DNA of 47,313 nt from the NCBI GenBank assembly GCA_950073265.1, contig CATMPJ010000004.1:1-47313 (forward strand), in the 5' to 3' direction. A model generated the notes under the pieces. The model was given only the letters and a program-made list of their open reading frames with translations, was not told where the DNA came from and did not search any database. This DNA comes from an uncultured bacterium. Its GTDB lineage: Bacteria > Patescibacteriota > Minisyncoccia > Phycocordibacterales > UBA918. Every line of letters begins with the position of its first letter. Positions within the stretch are counted from its first letter, which is position 1. Both the position numbers and the translations under genes were made by a program. Below are positions 6,793-16,729 of the stretch, one piece after another.

Positions 6793-6993
6793 GCTGAACT
6801 TGATGGAAAGATGAACTTACCCATCGGTTAGTGTTCTGTTATACAGCTTCCGGAGAAGATATATAGGTAATGAACATAAACAACTAGTTCGTACCATCTA
6901 AACTACAACGTAGAGCTTTAATTTAGTGGTATATACATAGTACTCCTGTCTCTGAGGTTGAACACTTGTGAAAACAAAAAAATGTTTTGTATT
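6793..6993. other. Non-coding gap between convergent trmD and an orphan membrane gene
   Basis: About 200 A+T-rich bases between two terminators. No supported ORF, promoter pair or RNA was found; the only visible structure is a weak AAAACA/TGTTTT hairpin near 6971-6989. Confidence 0.5.
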
Positions 6994-7027
6994 AAAAAAG
7001 CAACGGCGGACCAGTGAAGATCCGCCG
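6994..7027 (-). terminator. Terminator of the orphan membrane gene
   Basis: Read on the minus strand, CGGCGGA pairs with TCCGCCG (7021-7027 and 7004-7010), followed by a T-run at 6994-6999. Confidence 0.7.
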
Positions 7028-7051
7028 CGGTTGGAGCCAAGTGGCTCTGGG

Positions 7052-7462
7052 CTAGTAGGGGAGGAGTGAGCGCATCCACTCGCCCCAGATAATTGCTGTT
7101 GCTAGCGCCAGATGCCCGAGCAGGCTGCTGAGGAAGTAAAAGTTTACACCCTCGCGCAGCATGTATGGATATGGGTCCCAGGGATAGTTCTGGTCCTGGT
7201 ACATGTGGGTAGCGTTTGCTGCCAGCCACGTAACCATCACACTAGCGATGACCGAAGCTGTAGCAATGGCATCTCCCGTAGGCCACGCCAGACTGAAAAG
7301 GTATAGCATAGCCAGCACGCTGAGGATACTCAGCAAACCACGGGTCTTTCGGCCAGCCGGCCCATTGCGGTGTCGCAAGAGATAAACAAGCTGACTAGTG
7401 CCAGTGACAGCGATAATGCACCAGCTGAGGTTGTTTAGTAAAAAACGAAGTACTTCTTCCAT
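7052..7462 (-). CDS. Orphan multi-pass membrane protein, unknown function
   Basis: A 136-aa hydrophobic protein with about three or four predicted membrane helices (LNNLSWCIIAVTGTSQLVYLL, a middle pair around LLSILSVLAMLYLF and ASVIASVMVTWLAA, and a C-terminal LSSLLGHLALATAII). The start at 7462 is chosen over the ATG 24 nt upstream because GGGAG sits 7 nt before it. The gene is G+C-rich compared with its surroundings and stands alone, with its own terminator. No family was recognised. It is one of a set of small orphan genes in this window that use a strong Shine-Dalgarno, unlike the housekeeping genes around them. Confidence 0.7.
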   Translation of the reverse strand: MEEVLRFLLNNLSWCIIAVTGTSQLVYLLRHRNGPAGRKTRGLLSILSVLAMLYLFSLAWPTGDAIATASVIASVMVTWLAANATHMYQDQNYPWDPYPYMLREGVNFYFLSSLLGHLALATAIIWGEWMRSLLPY

Positions 7463-7533
7463 CGTAGGTCTCCCAAAAATGTTCAAGCGACCCTCACACT
7501 ACAATTAAAAAACGAAAGAGTCAATTATCACTC

Positions 7534-7562
7534 TTGCAATATAAAGATTCTACAGGTATACT
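7534..7562 (+). promoter_or_regulatory. Promoter of a candidate RNA upstream of rpoB
   Basis: TTGCAA (7534-7539) and TATACT (7557-7562) are separated by 17 nt. Transcription would start near 7569, about 200 nt before rpoB. Confidence 0.55.
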
Positions 7563-7568
7563 ACCGCC

Positions 7569-7680
7569 CACGTACGCAGTAATGCGATCTCCGAATGTGT
7601 TGTGGGGGAGAGATTGAGTAGAAGCCAGGGGTGGTTTCTGTGCCGCGGAAGTAAAAATCACGAAGTGATGTTTTTATTTA
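7569..7680 (+). ncRNA. Candidate structured RNA, or long rpoB leader with terminators
   Basis: The 303-base gap 7463-7765 has no convincing ORF. After the promoter-like pair, an outer stem can form between CCGC near 7565 and GCGG near 7645, and an inner stem between ATCTCC and GGAGAGAT. A hairpin ATCAC-GAA-GTGAT then leads into TTTTTATTT (about 7653-7680). A second terminator-like stem (AAAAGC / GCTTTT, 7707-7728) follows before rpoB. This fits either a stand-alone RNA of about 110 nt or an attenuated rpoBC leader. No known RNA family was recognised. Confidence 0.35.
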
Positions 7681-7765
7681 TCGGGTAGACAAAGTGGTGA
7701 ATATAGAAAAGCGCAGACGCGTGCTTTTTGTGTTTAACACTTTCGCTACATAATTATTTTGTTGT

Positions 7766-10700
7766 ATGGACACCAAAGAACTATCGGTGGGACACTGGCC
7801 ACAAAAGCGCTTTGAGAAAAGCGCAGCGGCACGGGTACCGCTACCAGATCTCATTGAGCCGCAACGTGAATCATATAAATGGTTCACTGAGCAAGCGCTC
7901 AAGGAGGTATTTACAGAATTTTCGCCAATTGCTGACTACTCAGAAAAGAAATTTGAGATGCAATTTAAGCGTTACGATATTAGTGAACCAAAGTACTCAC
8001 CAGAGTTTGCTAAGGAAAATAAACGTACCTACGAAGCGTCTCTTCGTGCGACCGTTGTTTTGAAGAACAAAACCTTCGAAACAGAAAAAGAGCAAGAAAT
8101 CTTCATGACCGATATCCCGGTAATGACTGATAATGGTACCTTCATCATCAATGGTGTGGAGCGGGTTATCGTTCCGCAACTTGCCCGTAGTTACGGTATC
8201 TTTTTCACTACTTCTGAATCAAAAGGCAAGACCATGTTCGGTGCCAAAATTATTCCAGCCCGCGGCGCTTGGGTGGAAATTGAGTCTGAAGCCGATGGAG
8301 TAATTTATGTAAAGATTGATCGTAAGAAAAAATTCCCAATTTCTTCACTCTTACGTGTGCTTGGAGTAGAAAAAGACGCTGACATGATTAAACTCATGAA
8401 GGGGGTCGAGCGCGGTGAAGAGTACATGAAGGCTACGCTTGAAAAAGATCCAGCCAAGACAGTAGATGACTCATACATTGAAATTTACCGACGACTACGC
8501 GACGGTGATCTTGCGACCGTTGATAATGCTCGTGAGTTCGTAAATTCTATTTTTGCTCCAGAGCGATACGATCTTTCTGAAATCGGTCGTCATCACTTCA
8601 ACAACCGTTTTGATTTACCAAACACGAAGAAAGCAGATGATGTACGCACAGTCACTATTGAAGACATGCGTCTTATTTTGACCCACATCGTTGAGAGTAA
8701 TCACGACAACTCGGCCCTGCCTGACGATATCGACCATCTTGGTTTCCGCCGAGTTCGTTACTTTGGTGAAATGCTTCAGCAACGCGTCCGAGTCGGTATG
8801 ACTCGCATGAAGCGAAATATTCAAGATCGTATGTCTACGATTGAGGCAGAAACCCAGCTGCCAATGCAAATCATCAACCCACGACCACTGCAGGCTGCAA
8901 TCAAAGAATTCTTCACCACCAACCAACTCTCACAATTCTCACAACAACAAAATATCCTTGCCGAAATTGAACACCTTCGAACACTTTCTGCGCTTGGTCC
9001 GGGTGGTCTTACTCGGGAACGAGCTGGTTTTGAGGTGCGTGACGTTCACACGTCTCACTACGGACGACTTTGTCCAATCCACACTCCAGAAGGTCCAAAC
9101 ATTGGTCTAATCCTTCGTCTTTCAATGTACTCTCGAGTAAACCGATTCGGTATTATTGAGACACCGTACATTAAGGTAGAAAAAGGGAAGGTAACCGACG
9201 AGGTTGTCTACCTAAATGCACACGAAGAAGAAAAATTCACCATTGCTCATGCAGCGGTTGAGATAACTGATGCTGGTAAAATCAAGGCAGACTTAGTTGA
9301 AGCTCGACACAAAGGGGAGCCACGTATCGTGGAAGTAAAAGAGGTGCAGTATATGGATATTGCAACCAATCAACCATTCTCTGTTGCGACCTCAATGATT
9401 CCGTTCTTGAACCACGACGACGCCAACCGCACACTCATGGGTTCAAACATGCAGAAACAAGCGACGCCTTGTATCGTTCAAGAAGCACCGTTGGTGTCTA
9501 CTGGAGTTGAGGGTATGGCTGCACGTGATATTGGACGTGTGATCTATGCACAAGAGGCTGGAGAAGTGACTGAAGTTGATGCTAAGAAAATTACAGTGAA
9601 GAACAAGGCGGGCAAGAGTCACACCTATCCACTAACACAATTCCAGCGAACCAATGACTTCTCAGCGTTTTATCATCGAGCGGCTGTGTCAGTTGGGCAG
9701 AAAGTAAAACGGGGTGATTTACTTGCAGATACTTCTGCAACCGATAATGGGCAAATTGCCGTAGGGCAAAACGCTCTTGTGGCTTTCATGTCTTGGAACG
9801 GCGCCAACTACGAAGACGCGATTATTATTTCTGAGCGTCTAGTAAAGCAAGCTAAGTTTTCAACTATTCACCTTGATGAACTTGAGGTGTCAGTTCGCGA
9901 TACTAAACTTGGCCCAGAAGTAACCACTCCAGATATTCCAAACGTATCTGAAATCAAACTCCGTAACCTCGATGAGACCGGTGTCATCCGCATTGGTGCC
10001 GAAGTACGTCCCGGAGATATTTTGGTCGGTAAAGTGACACCAAAAGGTGAGACACAACTTTCTCCAGAAGAACGCTTGCTTCGTTCGATTTTTGGTGAAA
10101 AAGCTAAGGACGTAAAGGACACCTCATTGCGCCTTGAAGCGGGTAAGCGCGGTCGCGTGATTGGAGTGAAAATCTTCTCACGTGAAAACGGTGACCAACT
10201 CGACAGCGGTGTCATCAAGCGTATTCACATTACTATCGCACAGGTACGTAACGTATCTGTAGGTGATAAGCTTGCTGGCCGACACGGTAACAAGGGTGTT
10301 ATTTCTCGCATCCTTCCTGAAGAAGATATGCCGTTTACTGAGGACGGCCGACCAATCGACGTGCTCCTCACACCATTGGGTGTTCCGTCACGTATGAACC
10401 TGGGACAGATTCTGGAACTCCACCTTGGTATGGCAGCAAACACGCTTGGATTCCAAGCGGTGGTTCCACCGTTTGCTGGTGCAAACGAAAATGACGTTAA
10501 GGCAGAACTTAAAGCTGCCGGCTTACCTGAAGACGGCAAACTACAGCTGCGCGATGGTCTCACTGGCGAACAGTTCGCGCAGAAGACAGCGGTTGGATAC
10601 ATGTACATCTTGAAGCTACACCACATGGTGGAGGACAAGATTCACATGCGCTCTATTGGTCCGTACTCTCTTATCACTCAGCAACCACTTGGTGGTAAGG

Positions 10701-10966
10701 CTCAGATTGGTGGACAACGCTTCGGAGAAATGGAAGTGTGGGCGCTTCTTGGTTACGGAGCTGCCTACACTCTTCGAGAGATGCTTACGATTAAGTCTGA
10801 CGATATCGTCGGACGTAGCGCAGCTTTTGACGCTATCGTGCGAGGTGAAAAGATCTCTCACCCACATACGCCAGCTGCCTTCAACGTCCTTGTTAATCAA
10901 CTGCGTGGTCTTGCGCTTGAGGTAAAACTCGAACGAGAAGATCGTCGTAATTATGAGACCAAATAA
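7766..10966 (+). CDS. rpoB: DNA-directed RNA polymerase subunit beta
   Basis: The beta subunit forms one pincer of RNA polymerase and the rifampicin pocket. The 1066-aa product carries LSALGPGGLTRERAGFEV, HYGRLCPIHTPEGPNIGLI, NGANYEDAIIISERLV, GDKLAGRHGNKGVIS and the C-terminal GGKAQIGGQRFGEMEVWAL. It is about 280 aa shorter than the E. coli protein, lacking lineage-specific insertions. The ATG is not preceded by a Shine-Dalgarno; a CATAAT box (7749-7754) lies 11 nt upstream, again suggesting a very short leader. rpoC begins 11 nt after the stop, so the two form an operon; rplJ and rplL, often upstream elsewhere, are absent. The rifampicin-contact segment departs from E. coli at several positions. 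Confidence 0.98.
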   Translation: MDTKELSVGHWPQKRFEKSAAARVPLPDLIEPQRESYKWFTEQALKEVFTEFSPIADYSEKKFEMQFKRYDISEPKYSPEFAKENKRTYEASLRATVVLKNKTFETEKEQEIFMTDIPVMTDNGTFIINGVERVIVPQLARSYGIFFTTSESKGKTMFGAKIIPARGAWVEIESEADGVIYVKIDRKKKFPISSLLRVLGVEKDADMIKLMKGVERGEEYMKATLEKDPAKTVDDSYIEIYRRLRDGDLATVDNAREFVNSIFAPERYDLSEIGRHHFNNRFDLPNTKKADDVRTVTIEDMRLILTHIVESNHDNSALPDDIDHLGFRRVRYFGEMLQQRVRVGMTRMKRNIQDRMSTIEAETQLPMQIINPRPLQAAIKEFFTTNQLSQFSQQQNILAEIEHLRTLSALGPGGLTRERAGFEVRDVHTSHYGRLCPIHTPEGPNIGLILRLSMYSRVNRFGIIETPYIKVEKGKVTDEVVYLNAHEEEKFTIAHAAVEITDAGKIKADLVEARHKGEPRIVEVKEVQYMDIATNQPFSVATSMIPFLNHDDANRTLMGSNMQKQATPCIVQEAPLVSTGVEGMAARDIGRVIYAQEAGEVTEVDAKKITVKNKAGKSHTYPLTQFQRTNDFSAFYHRAAVSVGQKVKRGDLLADTSATDNGQIAVGQNALVAFMSWNGANYEDAIIISERLVKQAKFSTIHLDELEVSVRDTKLGPEVTTPDIPNVSEIKLRNLDETGVIRIGAEVRPGDILVGKVTPKGETQLSPEERLLRSIFGEKAKDVKDTSLRLEAGKRGRVIGVKIFSRENGDQLDSGVIKRIHITIAQVRNVSVGDKLAGRHGNKGVISRILPEEDMPFTEDGRPIDVLLTPLGVPSRMNLGQILELHLGMAANTLGFQAVVPPFAGANENDVKAELKAAGLPEDGKLQLRDGLTGEQFAQKTAVGYMYILKLHHMVEDKIHMRSIGPYSLITQQPLGGKAQIGGQRFGEMEVWALLGYGAAYTLREMLTIKSDDIVGRSAAFDAIVRGEKISHPHTPAAFNVLVNQLRGLALEVKLEREDRRNYETK

Positions 10967-10977
10967 CTTTCATCTGT

Positions 10978-13900
10978 ATGGCTGAACAAACATTCAAAAA
11001 ACCACCGATGATTCCAACCAACTACACTGGGGTTCATCTAAAGTTGGCTTCACCAGAAACCATTCTCGACTGGTCATCAGGTGAGGTTACAAAACCAGAA
11101 ACAATTAACTACCGTACCCAACGACCGGAAAAGCACGGACTATTTGACGAACGTATTTTTGGTCCAGTTGAAGACTACGAATGTTCTTGTAAAAAATATC
11201 GTGGTATCCGATATAAGGGTATTGTGTGTGAAAAATGTGGTGTAGAAATTACCCGTGCAATAGTGCGACGTGAACGCATGGGTCACATCGACCTTTGCGT
11301 GCCAGTCTCACACATTTGGTTCTTGCGGGGTATTCCAAGTCGAATCGCGATGATTCTTGGTATTACTGCATCTTCAGTAGAGAAAGTGATTTACTTTGCT
11401 GGATACATTGTGACCAAAGTTAGTGAATCTGACCGCACTCGCATCTTGGCTGAGCTTGAAAATGAGTACAAGACAAAACTGAAAAGCTTACAAAACGAAG
11501 AAGCACGCGATGCACTAAAAGAGCGTTTTGACGAAACTAAGAAAGAAATCAACAGCATCCAACAAGGTATCGTGCTTGATGAAATGAACTTTCATAAGTT
11601 CTCAATTAAGTACTCAACCTTGTTTGAAGCTCGTATTGGTGCTGAAGCAATCTTCGACTTGTTTAAGCAGCTTGATGTAGCGAAGCTGATTGAAGAACTA
11701 GAAGATCGCTACACGAAGGCTGGCGCGATGGAGCGAGCAAAGCTCGACAAGCGTCTAGCTTTGCTGCGCGGTATGCTTTCCGCTGGTGTTCGTCCCGAAT
11801 GGCTCTTCCTCACTCGCATCCCAGTAATCCCTCCAGCGATTCGTCCAATGGTGGCGCTTGAAGGAGGTCGTCATGCATCTTCTGATCTTAACGACCTGTA
11901 CCGACGCGTTATCAACCGAAATAATCGTCTAAAGAAACTGATCGACATCATGGCACCAGACGTTATTCTTCGAAACGAAAAGCGTATTCTGCAGGAGGCG
12001 GTAGATGCACTCATCGATAACTCGATTCGTCATGGTGGTGGCGCCTACTCAGCAATGAGCGCAGCGCAGCGACGTCCGCTTAAGTCACTTTCTGACTACC
12101 TAAAAAGTAAGCAAGGCTACTTCCGCCAAAACCTACTCGGTAAGCGTGTGGACTATTCGGGCCGTTCGGTGATTGTGATTGGTCCAGAACTGGCACTTGA
12201 TCAATGTGGTCTACCTAAGCACATGGCACTGGAATTATTCCGACCGTTTGTGGTGGCTGAGCTTCTTAAGCAAGAGTTGGCCTACAACATCCGTGGCGCC
12301 GGTCGTCTCGTTGAGGATGGCGTGCCTGAAGTCTGGGCTATTCTTGAAAAGATTATCAGCGGCAAGCACGTACTTCTTAACCGTGCACCAACGCTTCACC
12401 GACAAGGTATCCAAGCCTTTCGCCCAGTGTTGATTGAAGGCAACGCGATTCAGGTGCACCCACTCGTCTGTCGCGCGTTTAACGCAGACTTCGACGGAGA
12501 CCAGATGGCGGTACATGTACCACTTTCTGAAGAAGCACAACTTGAAGCCAAAAACATTATCTCTGCTAACAAGAACATTCTTAAGCCAGGCTCCTCAGAA
12601 CCAGTCGTATCTGAAAAGCTTCTTGATATGGCTCTGGGAGCCTACTGGATGACAAAGGTAGTAGAAGGTGCAAAAGGTGAAGGGAAGTACTTTGCTTCAC
12701 CAAACGATGCAATTAATGCCTACGACTATGGTGTAATTGATTTCCGTGCAAAAGTACACGTACTTGCAACTGATACGCCAAAATACGCACAATTTGAAAA
12801 CGGTCTCTTTGAAACAACTGTTGGACGACTCTTGTTCAACTCAGTGCTTCCAAGTGATCACTCATTTATTAATGACGTTGTTGTGCAGAAAACACTGTTC
12901 CAAATCATTATTGATATCATCGATGATCGAGGTTCAGAAGCGGTCCCACCAATTGTCGACCGGCTGAAGCGTTTTGGTTTCAAATACGCAACGGTATCAG
13001 GTACGACGTGGGGTATCGATGATGTGATTGTGCCAGAAAAGAAAGAGGTAGTTATCGAAGCGGCACGAGCTGAAGAGCGCGACATTATTGCGCACTACGA
13101 TGAAGGGTTGCTTTCTCGAGACGAGCGGCGACGGATGATTGTAGAAATCTGGCTACGCGCTAAATCGGATATTGAAAAACTTCTACCGGAAACACTCGAT
13201 GAAGATGGTTCTGCATATGAGATGTGGAAGTCTGGAGCTCGAGGTTCTCTTGGTCAGATTGCTCAGATGGCCGGTATGAAAGGTTTGATTGTAAACACAC
13301 GTGGTGAGACAAACGAGACCCCAGTAATTTCTTCATTCAAAGAAGGTCTTTCACCAATCGAGTACTTCAACACAACTCATGGTTCTCGTAAAGGTCTAGC
13401 TGACACCGCGCTTCAAACTGCGAAAGCTGGTTATCTTACTCGTCGTCTCTTCGTGGTGGCACAGGACGCTATCATTACTGAAGATGATTGTAAAACCAAG
13501 GCCGGTACTTCTATTAACCGTATCTCTGCTTCAGGTATCGAGATTGCCTTCTCAAAAGCAATCAAAGGCCGTATCTTGGCGGAAGATGCTCTTGATGCGA
13601 AAGGCACTGTTCTCTTCAAGAAGGGGCACTTATTATCACGTCGTGACGCTATCGCTGTTGAAGAAACTACCTGTGAATCAGTAGTCGTGCGTTCACCGAT
13701 GACCTGTAACACACTCCGTGGTGTGTGCCAGAAGTGTTATGGTATTGACCTTACTACCAATGACATTGTTGATATTGGTGAAGCAGTAGGAACTGTTGCT
13801 GCACAAGCGATTGGTGAGCCGGGAACTCAGCTTACTATGAACACAAAGCACGCCGGTGGTGCTGCCTCAGCTGGTGGAGACGTAACCCAAGGCCTTCCAC

Positions 13901-14646
13901 GTGTAGAAGAGGTATTCGAAAAGCGTCAACCAAAAATTCCAGCTGTAATCAACAAGCATGAAGGACAGGTGGTTGAAATTCGAACAGAAGGACGTGAACG
14001 AATTATCGTTATCGCCCCAGACATGCAAGCTGCTGGCGCACCAAAGAAAAAGGATAATATCGAGTATCCTGTACACTTCCGTCGTACTGTTGCGGTAGCA
14101 AAGGGTGACACAGTTGTTCCTGGTCAGTTGATGACCGACGGTTCTGCTAACCTTCCAGACCTCTTTAAGTTTGGTGGAAAAGAAGTAACCCAAGATTACA
14201 TTATTTCTGAGGTGAACAAGATTTACGAACTTCAAGGTGTAACCATTGCTCGCAAGCACATCGAATTGATTGTGAAGCAAATGATGTCACGCATGAAGGT
14301 GACTGATCGCGGTGATAGTCGTTTCGCTAATGGCGAAGTAGTGGAAGAGTGGATCTTGGCACAAGAAAATGAACAGCTCAAAGCAGAAGGCAAGTCTATT
14401 GCTAAGGGTGAACGTCTGATTCTTGGTATTACCGAGACGTCGCTTTCACGCAAGAGTTTCCTCTCAGCCGCATCGTTCCAGAACACAACCCGTGTTCTCA
14501 TTAACGCAGCTGTAAAGGGAAGTCATGACAATCTTGCTGGTTTGATGGAAAACGTCATTATCGGTAAACTGATCCCAGCTGGAACCGGTTTTGAAGGAAG
14601 CCGCAAACACGAAATGATTGAAGAATTTCAAGCGACGCAAGAGTAA
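10978..14646 (+). CDS. rpoC: DNA-directed RNA polymerase subunit beta'
   Basis: The beta' subunit holds the active site. NADFDGDQM is at residues 502-510, with the three Mg2+ aspartates D504, D506 and D508. The N-terminal zinc site is C69, C71, C84 and C87, and the second zinc site is the cysteine cluster near residues 899-920 ([14 protein letters not shown]). The bridge helix and trigger loop regions are recognisable ([18 protein letters not shown], then [19 protein letters not shown]). At 1222 aa it is about 185 aa shorter than the E. coli subunit. It follows rpoB by 11 nt without a Shine-Dalgarno and ends in a long perfect hairpin terminator. Confidence 0.98.
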   Translation: MAEQTFKKPPMIPTNYTGVHLKLASPETILDWSSGEVTKPETINYRTQRPEKHGLFDERIFGPVEDYECSCKKYRGIRYKGIVCEKCGVEITRAIVRRERMGHIDLCVPVSHIWFLRGIPSRIAMILGITASSVEKVIYFAGYIVTKVSESDRTRILAELENEYKTKLKSLQNEEARDALKERFDETKKEINSIQQGIVLDEMNFHKFSIKYSTLFEARIGAEAIFDLFKQLDVAKLIEELEDRYTKAGAMERAKLDKRLALLRGMLSAGVRPEWLFLTRIPVIPPAIRPMVALEGGRHASSDLNDLYRRVINRNNRLKKLIDIMAPDVILRNEKRILQEAVDALIDNSIRHGGGAYSAMSAAQRRPLKSLSDYLKSKQGYFRQNLLGKRVDYSGRSVIVIGPELALDQCGLPKHMALELFRPFVVAELLKQELAYNIRGAGRLVEDGVPEVWAILEKIISGKHVLLNRAPTLHRQGIQAFRPVLIEGNAIQVHPLVCRAFNADFDGDQMAVHVPLSEEAQLEAKNIISANKNILKPGSSEPVVSEKLLDMALGAYWMTKVVEGAKGEGKYFASPNDAINAYDYGVIDFRAKVHVLATDTPKYAQFENGLFETTVGRLLFNSVLPSDHSFINDVVVQKTLFQIIIDIIDDRGSEAVPPIVDRLKRFGFKYATVSGTTWGIDDVIVPEKKEVVIEAARAEERDIIAHYDEGLLSRDERRRMIVEIWLRAKSDIEKLLPETLDEDGSAYEMWKSGARGSLGQIAQMAGMKGLIVNTRGETNETPVISSFKEGLSPIEYFNTTHGSRKGLADTALQTAKAGYLTRRLFVVAQDAIITEDDCKTKAGTSINRISASGIEIAFSKAIKGRILAEDALDAKGTVLFKKGHLLSRRDAIAVEETTCESVVVRSPMTCNTLRGVCQKCYGIDLTTNDIVDIGEAVGTVAAQAIGEPGTQLTMNTKHAGGAASAGGDVTQGLPRVEEVFEKRQPKIPAVINKHEGQVVEIRTEGRERIIVIAPDMQAAGAPKKKDNIEYPVHFRRTVAVAKGDTVVPGQLMTDGSANLPDLFKFGGKEVTQDYIISEVNKIYELQGVTIARKHIELIVKQMMSRMKVTDRGDSRFANGEVVEEWILAQENEQLKAEGKSIAKGERLILGITETSLSRKSFLSAASFQNTTRVLINAAVKGSHDNLAGLMENVIIGKLIPAGTGFEGSRKHEMIEEFQATQE

Positions 14647-14663
14647 GCTTTAGATTCTAAAAT

Positions 14664-14707
14664 ACACATAATAAAAACCTGCATTGCTGCAGGTTTTTAT
14701 TATGTGT
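14664..14707. terminator. rpoBC terminator, perfect 20-bp hairpin
   Basis: Arms at 14664-14683 and 14688-14707 are perfectly complementary over 20 bp with a TTGC loop. The right arm contains a TTTTTATTATG run, so termination may occur within the arm. It is unusually long for an intrinsic terminator. Confidence 0.8.
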
Positions 14708-14752
14708 TGGTTTATTTTCACTAAAACTAAAATGCGGGTATACTAAGCAACA

Positions 14753-16456
14753 ATGAATGATGCGGTGCAACAGATTAAAGACCGGTTGGATATTGTGGAA
14801 GTGATTGCGCCATATGTTGAACTGCAAAAAGCGGGTAAAAACTACAAAGGCAAGTCACCGTTCACGACTGAGAAAACGCCATCATTTTTTGTCTCACCAG
14901 ATCGCGGTATGTATTACTGCTTTTCTACCTCACAGGGCGGTGACATGTTTACGTTTATCGAAAAGATGGAGGGTGTAGACTTTAAGGAGTCTCTACGGAT
15001 TTTGGCACGAAAAGCGGGTGTAGAGTTGGTGCCGGAAGCGCCGGAAAAAAAGACGGCCCGCGATCGTGCTTACAGTGCGCTACAGCATGCAACTGATTTC
15101 TATAAAGAATGGCTAGCAAAAACAGCGGCCGCAAAAGAGTATTTGGAAAATCGAGGGGTCTCAGAGCTTACTATCGAGAAGTGGCAGATTGGGTTCGCAC
15201 CAGGTCCACCAGAGCACAGTTGGCGCATGGTCAAGGAATACTTGGAAGGCAAAGGATACAATAAAGAGGAGCTGCTAAAGGTTGGGCTGATTAAAAATAC
15301 TGAAGGAGGTAAAGAACCTTTTGATGTGTTTCGTGATCGAATCGTGTTTCCGATGGCTGATTCAGGCGGGAAGGTGGTGGCTTTCTCTGGACGTATTTTA
15401 CATCCCGATGAAAAATCTCCAAAGTACGTTAACTCGCCAGAAACAGAATTATATAAAAAATCCGAGCTACTCTTTGGTTACGATAAAGCAAAGCAGGGGA
15501 TCCGAAACTTGGATTTCTCGCTGATTGTAGAAGGTCAATTTGATGTGGTGATGTGTCACCAAGCGGGGTATGGAAACGCGGTTGCTGTTTCTGGTACCGC
15601 GCTTACTCCACACCACGTAAAACTTCTGGAAAGATTGTCTGATCGAGTGGTGTTGGCGCTTGATGCCGACAAGGCTGGGATTGCTGCGATGCAGCGGGCC
15701 GCCGATGTAATGTTGCGTCGCGGTATTGACGTAAAAGTGGCAATTATGCCCGAAGGGAAAGATCCAGCTGATATCATTCAAAAAAATAAAGATGATTTTA
15801 AAAAGATAGTAGGAAAGTCAGCGCACGTAATTGAGTTCTTATTGCAAATACTGAAGCAAAAGTATAGCGACGAACGGACACTCAAGTTAAAGACGAGAGA
15901 CCAGATTCTTCCATTCGTACTCCTGTTACCTAATCGAATGGATCAAGAGCACTTTGTTGGAGTGATTGCTAAAGAAATTGGTAGTAGCAAAGACGCTATT
16001 CGGTTTGAGTTAGACCGCTTACGTGAAGATGGTAATAAGCAGACCGATAACGAAAATGAAGAGAAAAAAGCACCAGTTAGTAAAAGTAGTCTGTTTGAAA
16101 AAACCTACACGTACTTGCAAGCGGTCAAAGAGATACAGCCAGAAACCAAACAACAAATTGACGCAGCCTTAGCGGTGTTCGCACAATATCTTGAGTACCC
16201 AATTGTTTCTGTTGATGAGCTAAGTCGCGCTACTTTTGAGTTGTCTGATTCTTTTAATCACAGAAAAGAGCATGATATCTATACTGAGATAGCAGGGGAA
16301 ATGAATCGTTTCCATGAAGAAGCAGCAAAGCAACTCTTAGCTAAAGTAAGGACGACTCATGACGATTGGACGATTGATACCGAAGCGGTTGCTTTACATC
16401 AAAAGGCAGAAGCGATGCGCCGAGAGCGGCCATATACTGCTGATAATTTAATGTAA
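14753..16456 (+). CDS. dnaG: DNA primase with degenerate zinc finger
   Basis: DnaG makes RNA primers at replication forks. Domains in order: the N-terminal CHC2-like finger (about 28-95), the RNA polymerase core with TOPRIM (about 258-345: DFSLIVEGQFDVVMCHQAGYG then LALDADKAG), and a C-terminal helicase-binding part (about 430-567). The four usual zinc ligands Cys-His-Cys-Cys fall at S35, T38, C56 and T59, so three of the four are lost although the surrounding fold (KSPFTTEKTPSFFVSPDRGMYYCF) is kept. TATACT (14739-14744) lies 8 nt before the ATG, predicting a leaderless mRNA. rpoD lies downstream, a dnaG-rpoD arrangement common in bacteria. Confidence 0.96.
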   Translation: MNDAVQQIKDRLDIVEVIAPYVELQKAGKNYKGKSPFTTEKTPSFFVSPDRGMYYCFSTSQGGDMFTFIEKMEGVDFKESLRILARKAGVELVPEAPEKKTARDRAYSALQHATDFYKEWLAKTAAAKEYLENRGVSELTIEKWQIGFAPGPPEHSWRMVKEYLEGKGYNKEELLKVGLIKNTEGGKEPFDVFRDRIVFPMADSGGKVVAFSGRILHPDEKSPKYVNSPETELYKKSELLFGYDKAKQGIRNLDFSLIVEGQFDVVMCHQAGYGNAVAVSGTALTPHHVKLLERLSDRVVLALDADKAGIAAMQRAADVMLRRGIDVKVAIMPEGKDPADIIQKNKDDFKKIVGKSAHVIEFLLQILKQKYSDERTLKLKTRDQILPFVLLLPNRMDQEHFVGVIAKEIGSSKDAIRFELDRLREDGNKQTDNENEEKKAPVSKSSLFEKTYTYLQAVKEIQPETKQQIDAALAVFAQYLEYPIVSVDELSRATFELSDSFNHRKEHDIYTEIAGEMNRFHEEAAKQLLAKVRTTHDDWTIDTEAVALHQKAEAMRRERPYTADNLM

Positions 16457-16465
16457 AAGACGAAT

Positions 16466-16497
16466 CCCCGCTCAGCGTAATGCCAAGCGGGGTGTTT
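16466..16497 (+). terminator. dnaG terminator
   Basis: CCCCGCT and AGCGGGG form a 7-bp stem with a 13-nt loop, followed by TGTTTT. It may also stop the convergent 42-aa gene, though its minus-strand T-run is poor. Confidence 0.65.
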
Positions 16498-16512
16498 TCA
16501 TAGGCACAAAGC

Positions 16513-16641
16513 CTAATGATCAGGCGTGATCGGCACCTCGTCTCTTCTCGAAGTCGTGTAGAGCAGGCTGACGACCATGATGATTGCGGCGATGATCAGC
16601 AGTATAGCCACAATGTTTTGGAGGGAACTGGATTCGAGCAT
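16513..16641 (-). CDS. Small single-pass membrane protein of 42 aa
   Basis: An ATG at 16641 with GGGAG 8 nt upstream opens a 42-codon frame ending in TAG. Residues 9-27 (NIVAILLIIAAIIMVVSLL) form one clear membrane helix, followed by a charged tail of about 15 residues with two adjacent arginines just after the helix. No family was recognised. It is isolated between dnaG and rpoD on the opposite strand. The Shine-Dalgarno, the clean hydrophobic helix and the inverted repeat in its leader support a real gene. Confidence 0.6.
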   Translation of the reverse strand: MLESSSLQNIVAILLIIAAIIMVVSLLYTTSRRDEVPITPDH

Positions 16642-16657
16642 GTATTCATCTCCCAAT

Positions 16658-16686
16658 TTATCCAGATATGGATTAATCCTGGATAA
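16658..16686. promoter_or_regulatory. Inverted repeat in the leader of the 42-aa gene
   Basis: TTATCCAG (16658-16665) and CTGGATAA (16679-16686) are perfect 8-bp arms, overlapping an internal palindrome GGATTAATCC. It lies just upstream of the Shine-Dalgarno of the 42-aa membrane gene and about 45 nt upstream of the rpoD -35 box, so it may be an operator or an RNA hairpin. Confidence 0.4.
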
Positions 16687-16729
16687 TCTAATTAATACAT
16701 AAAATAAGGCAATTTGCTAGTTGATAGGG

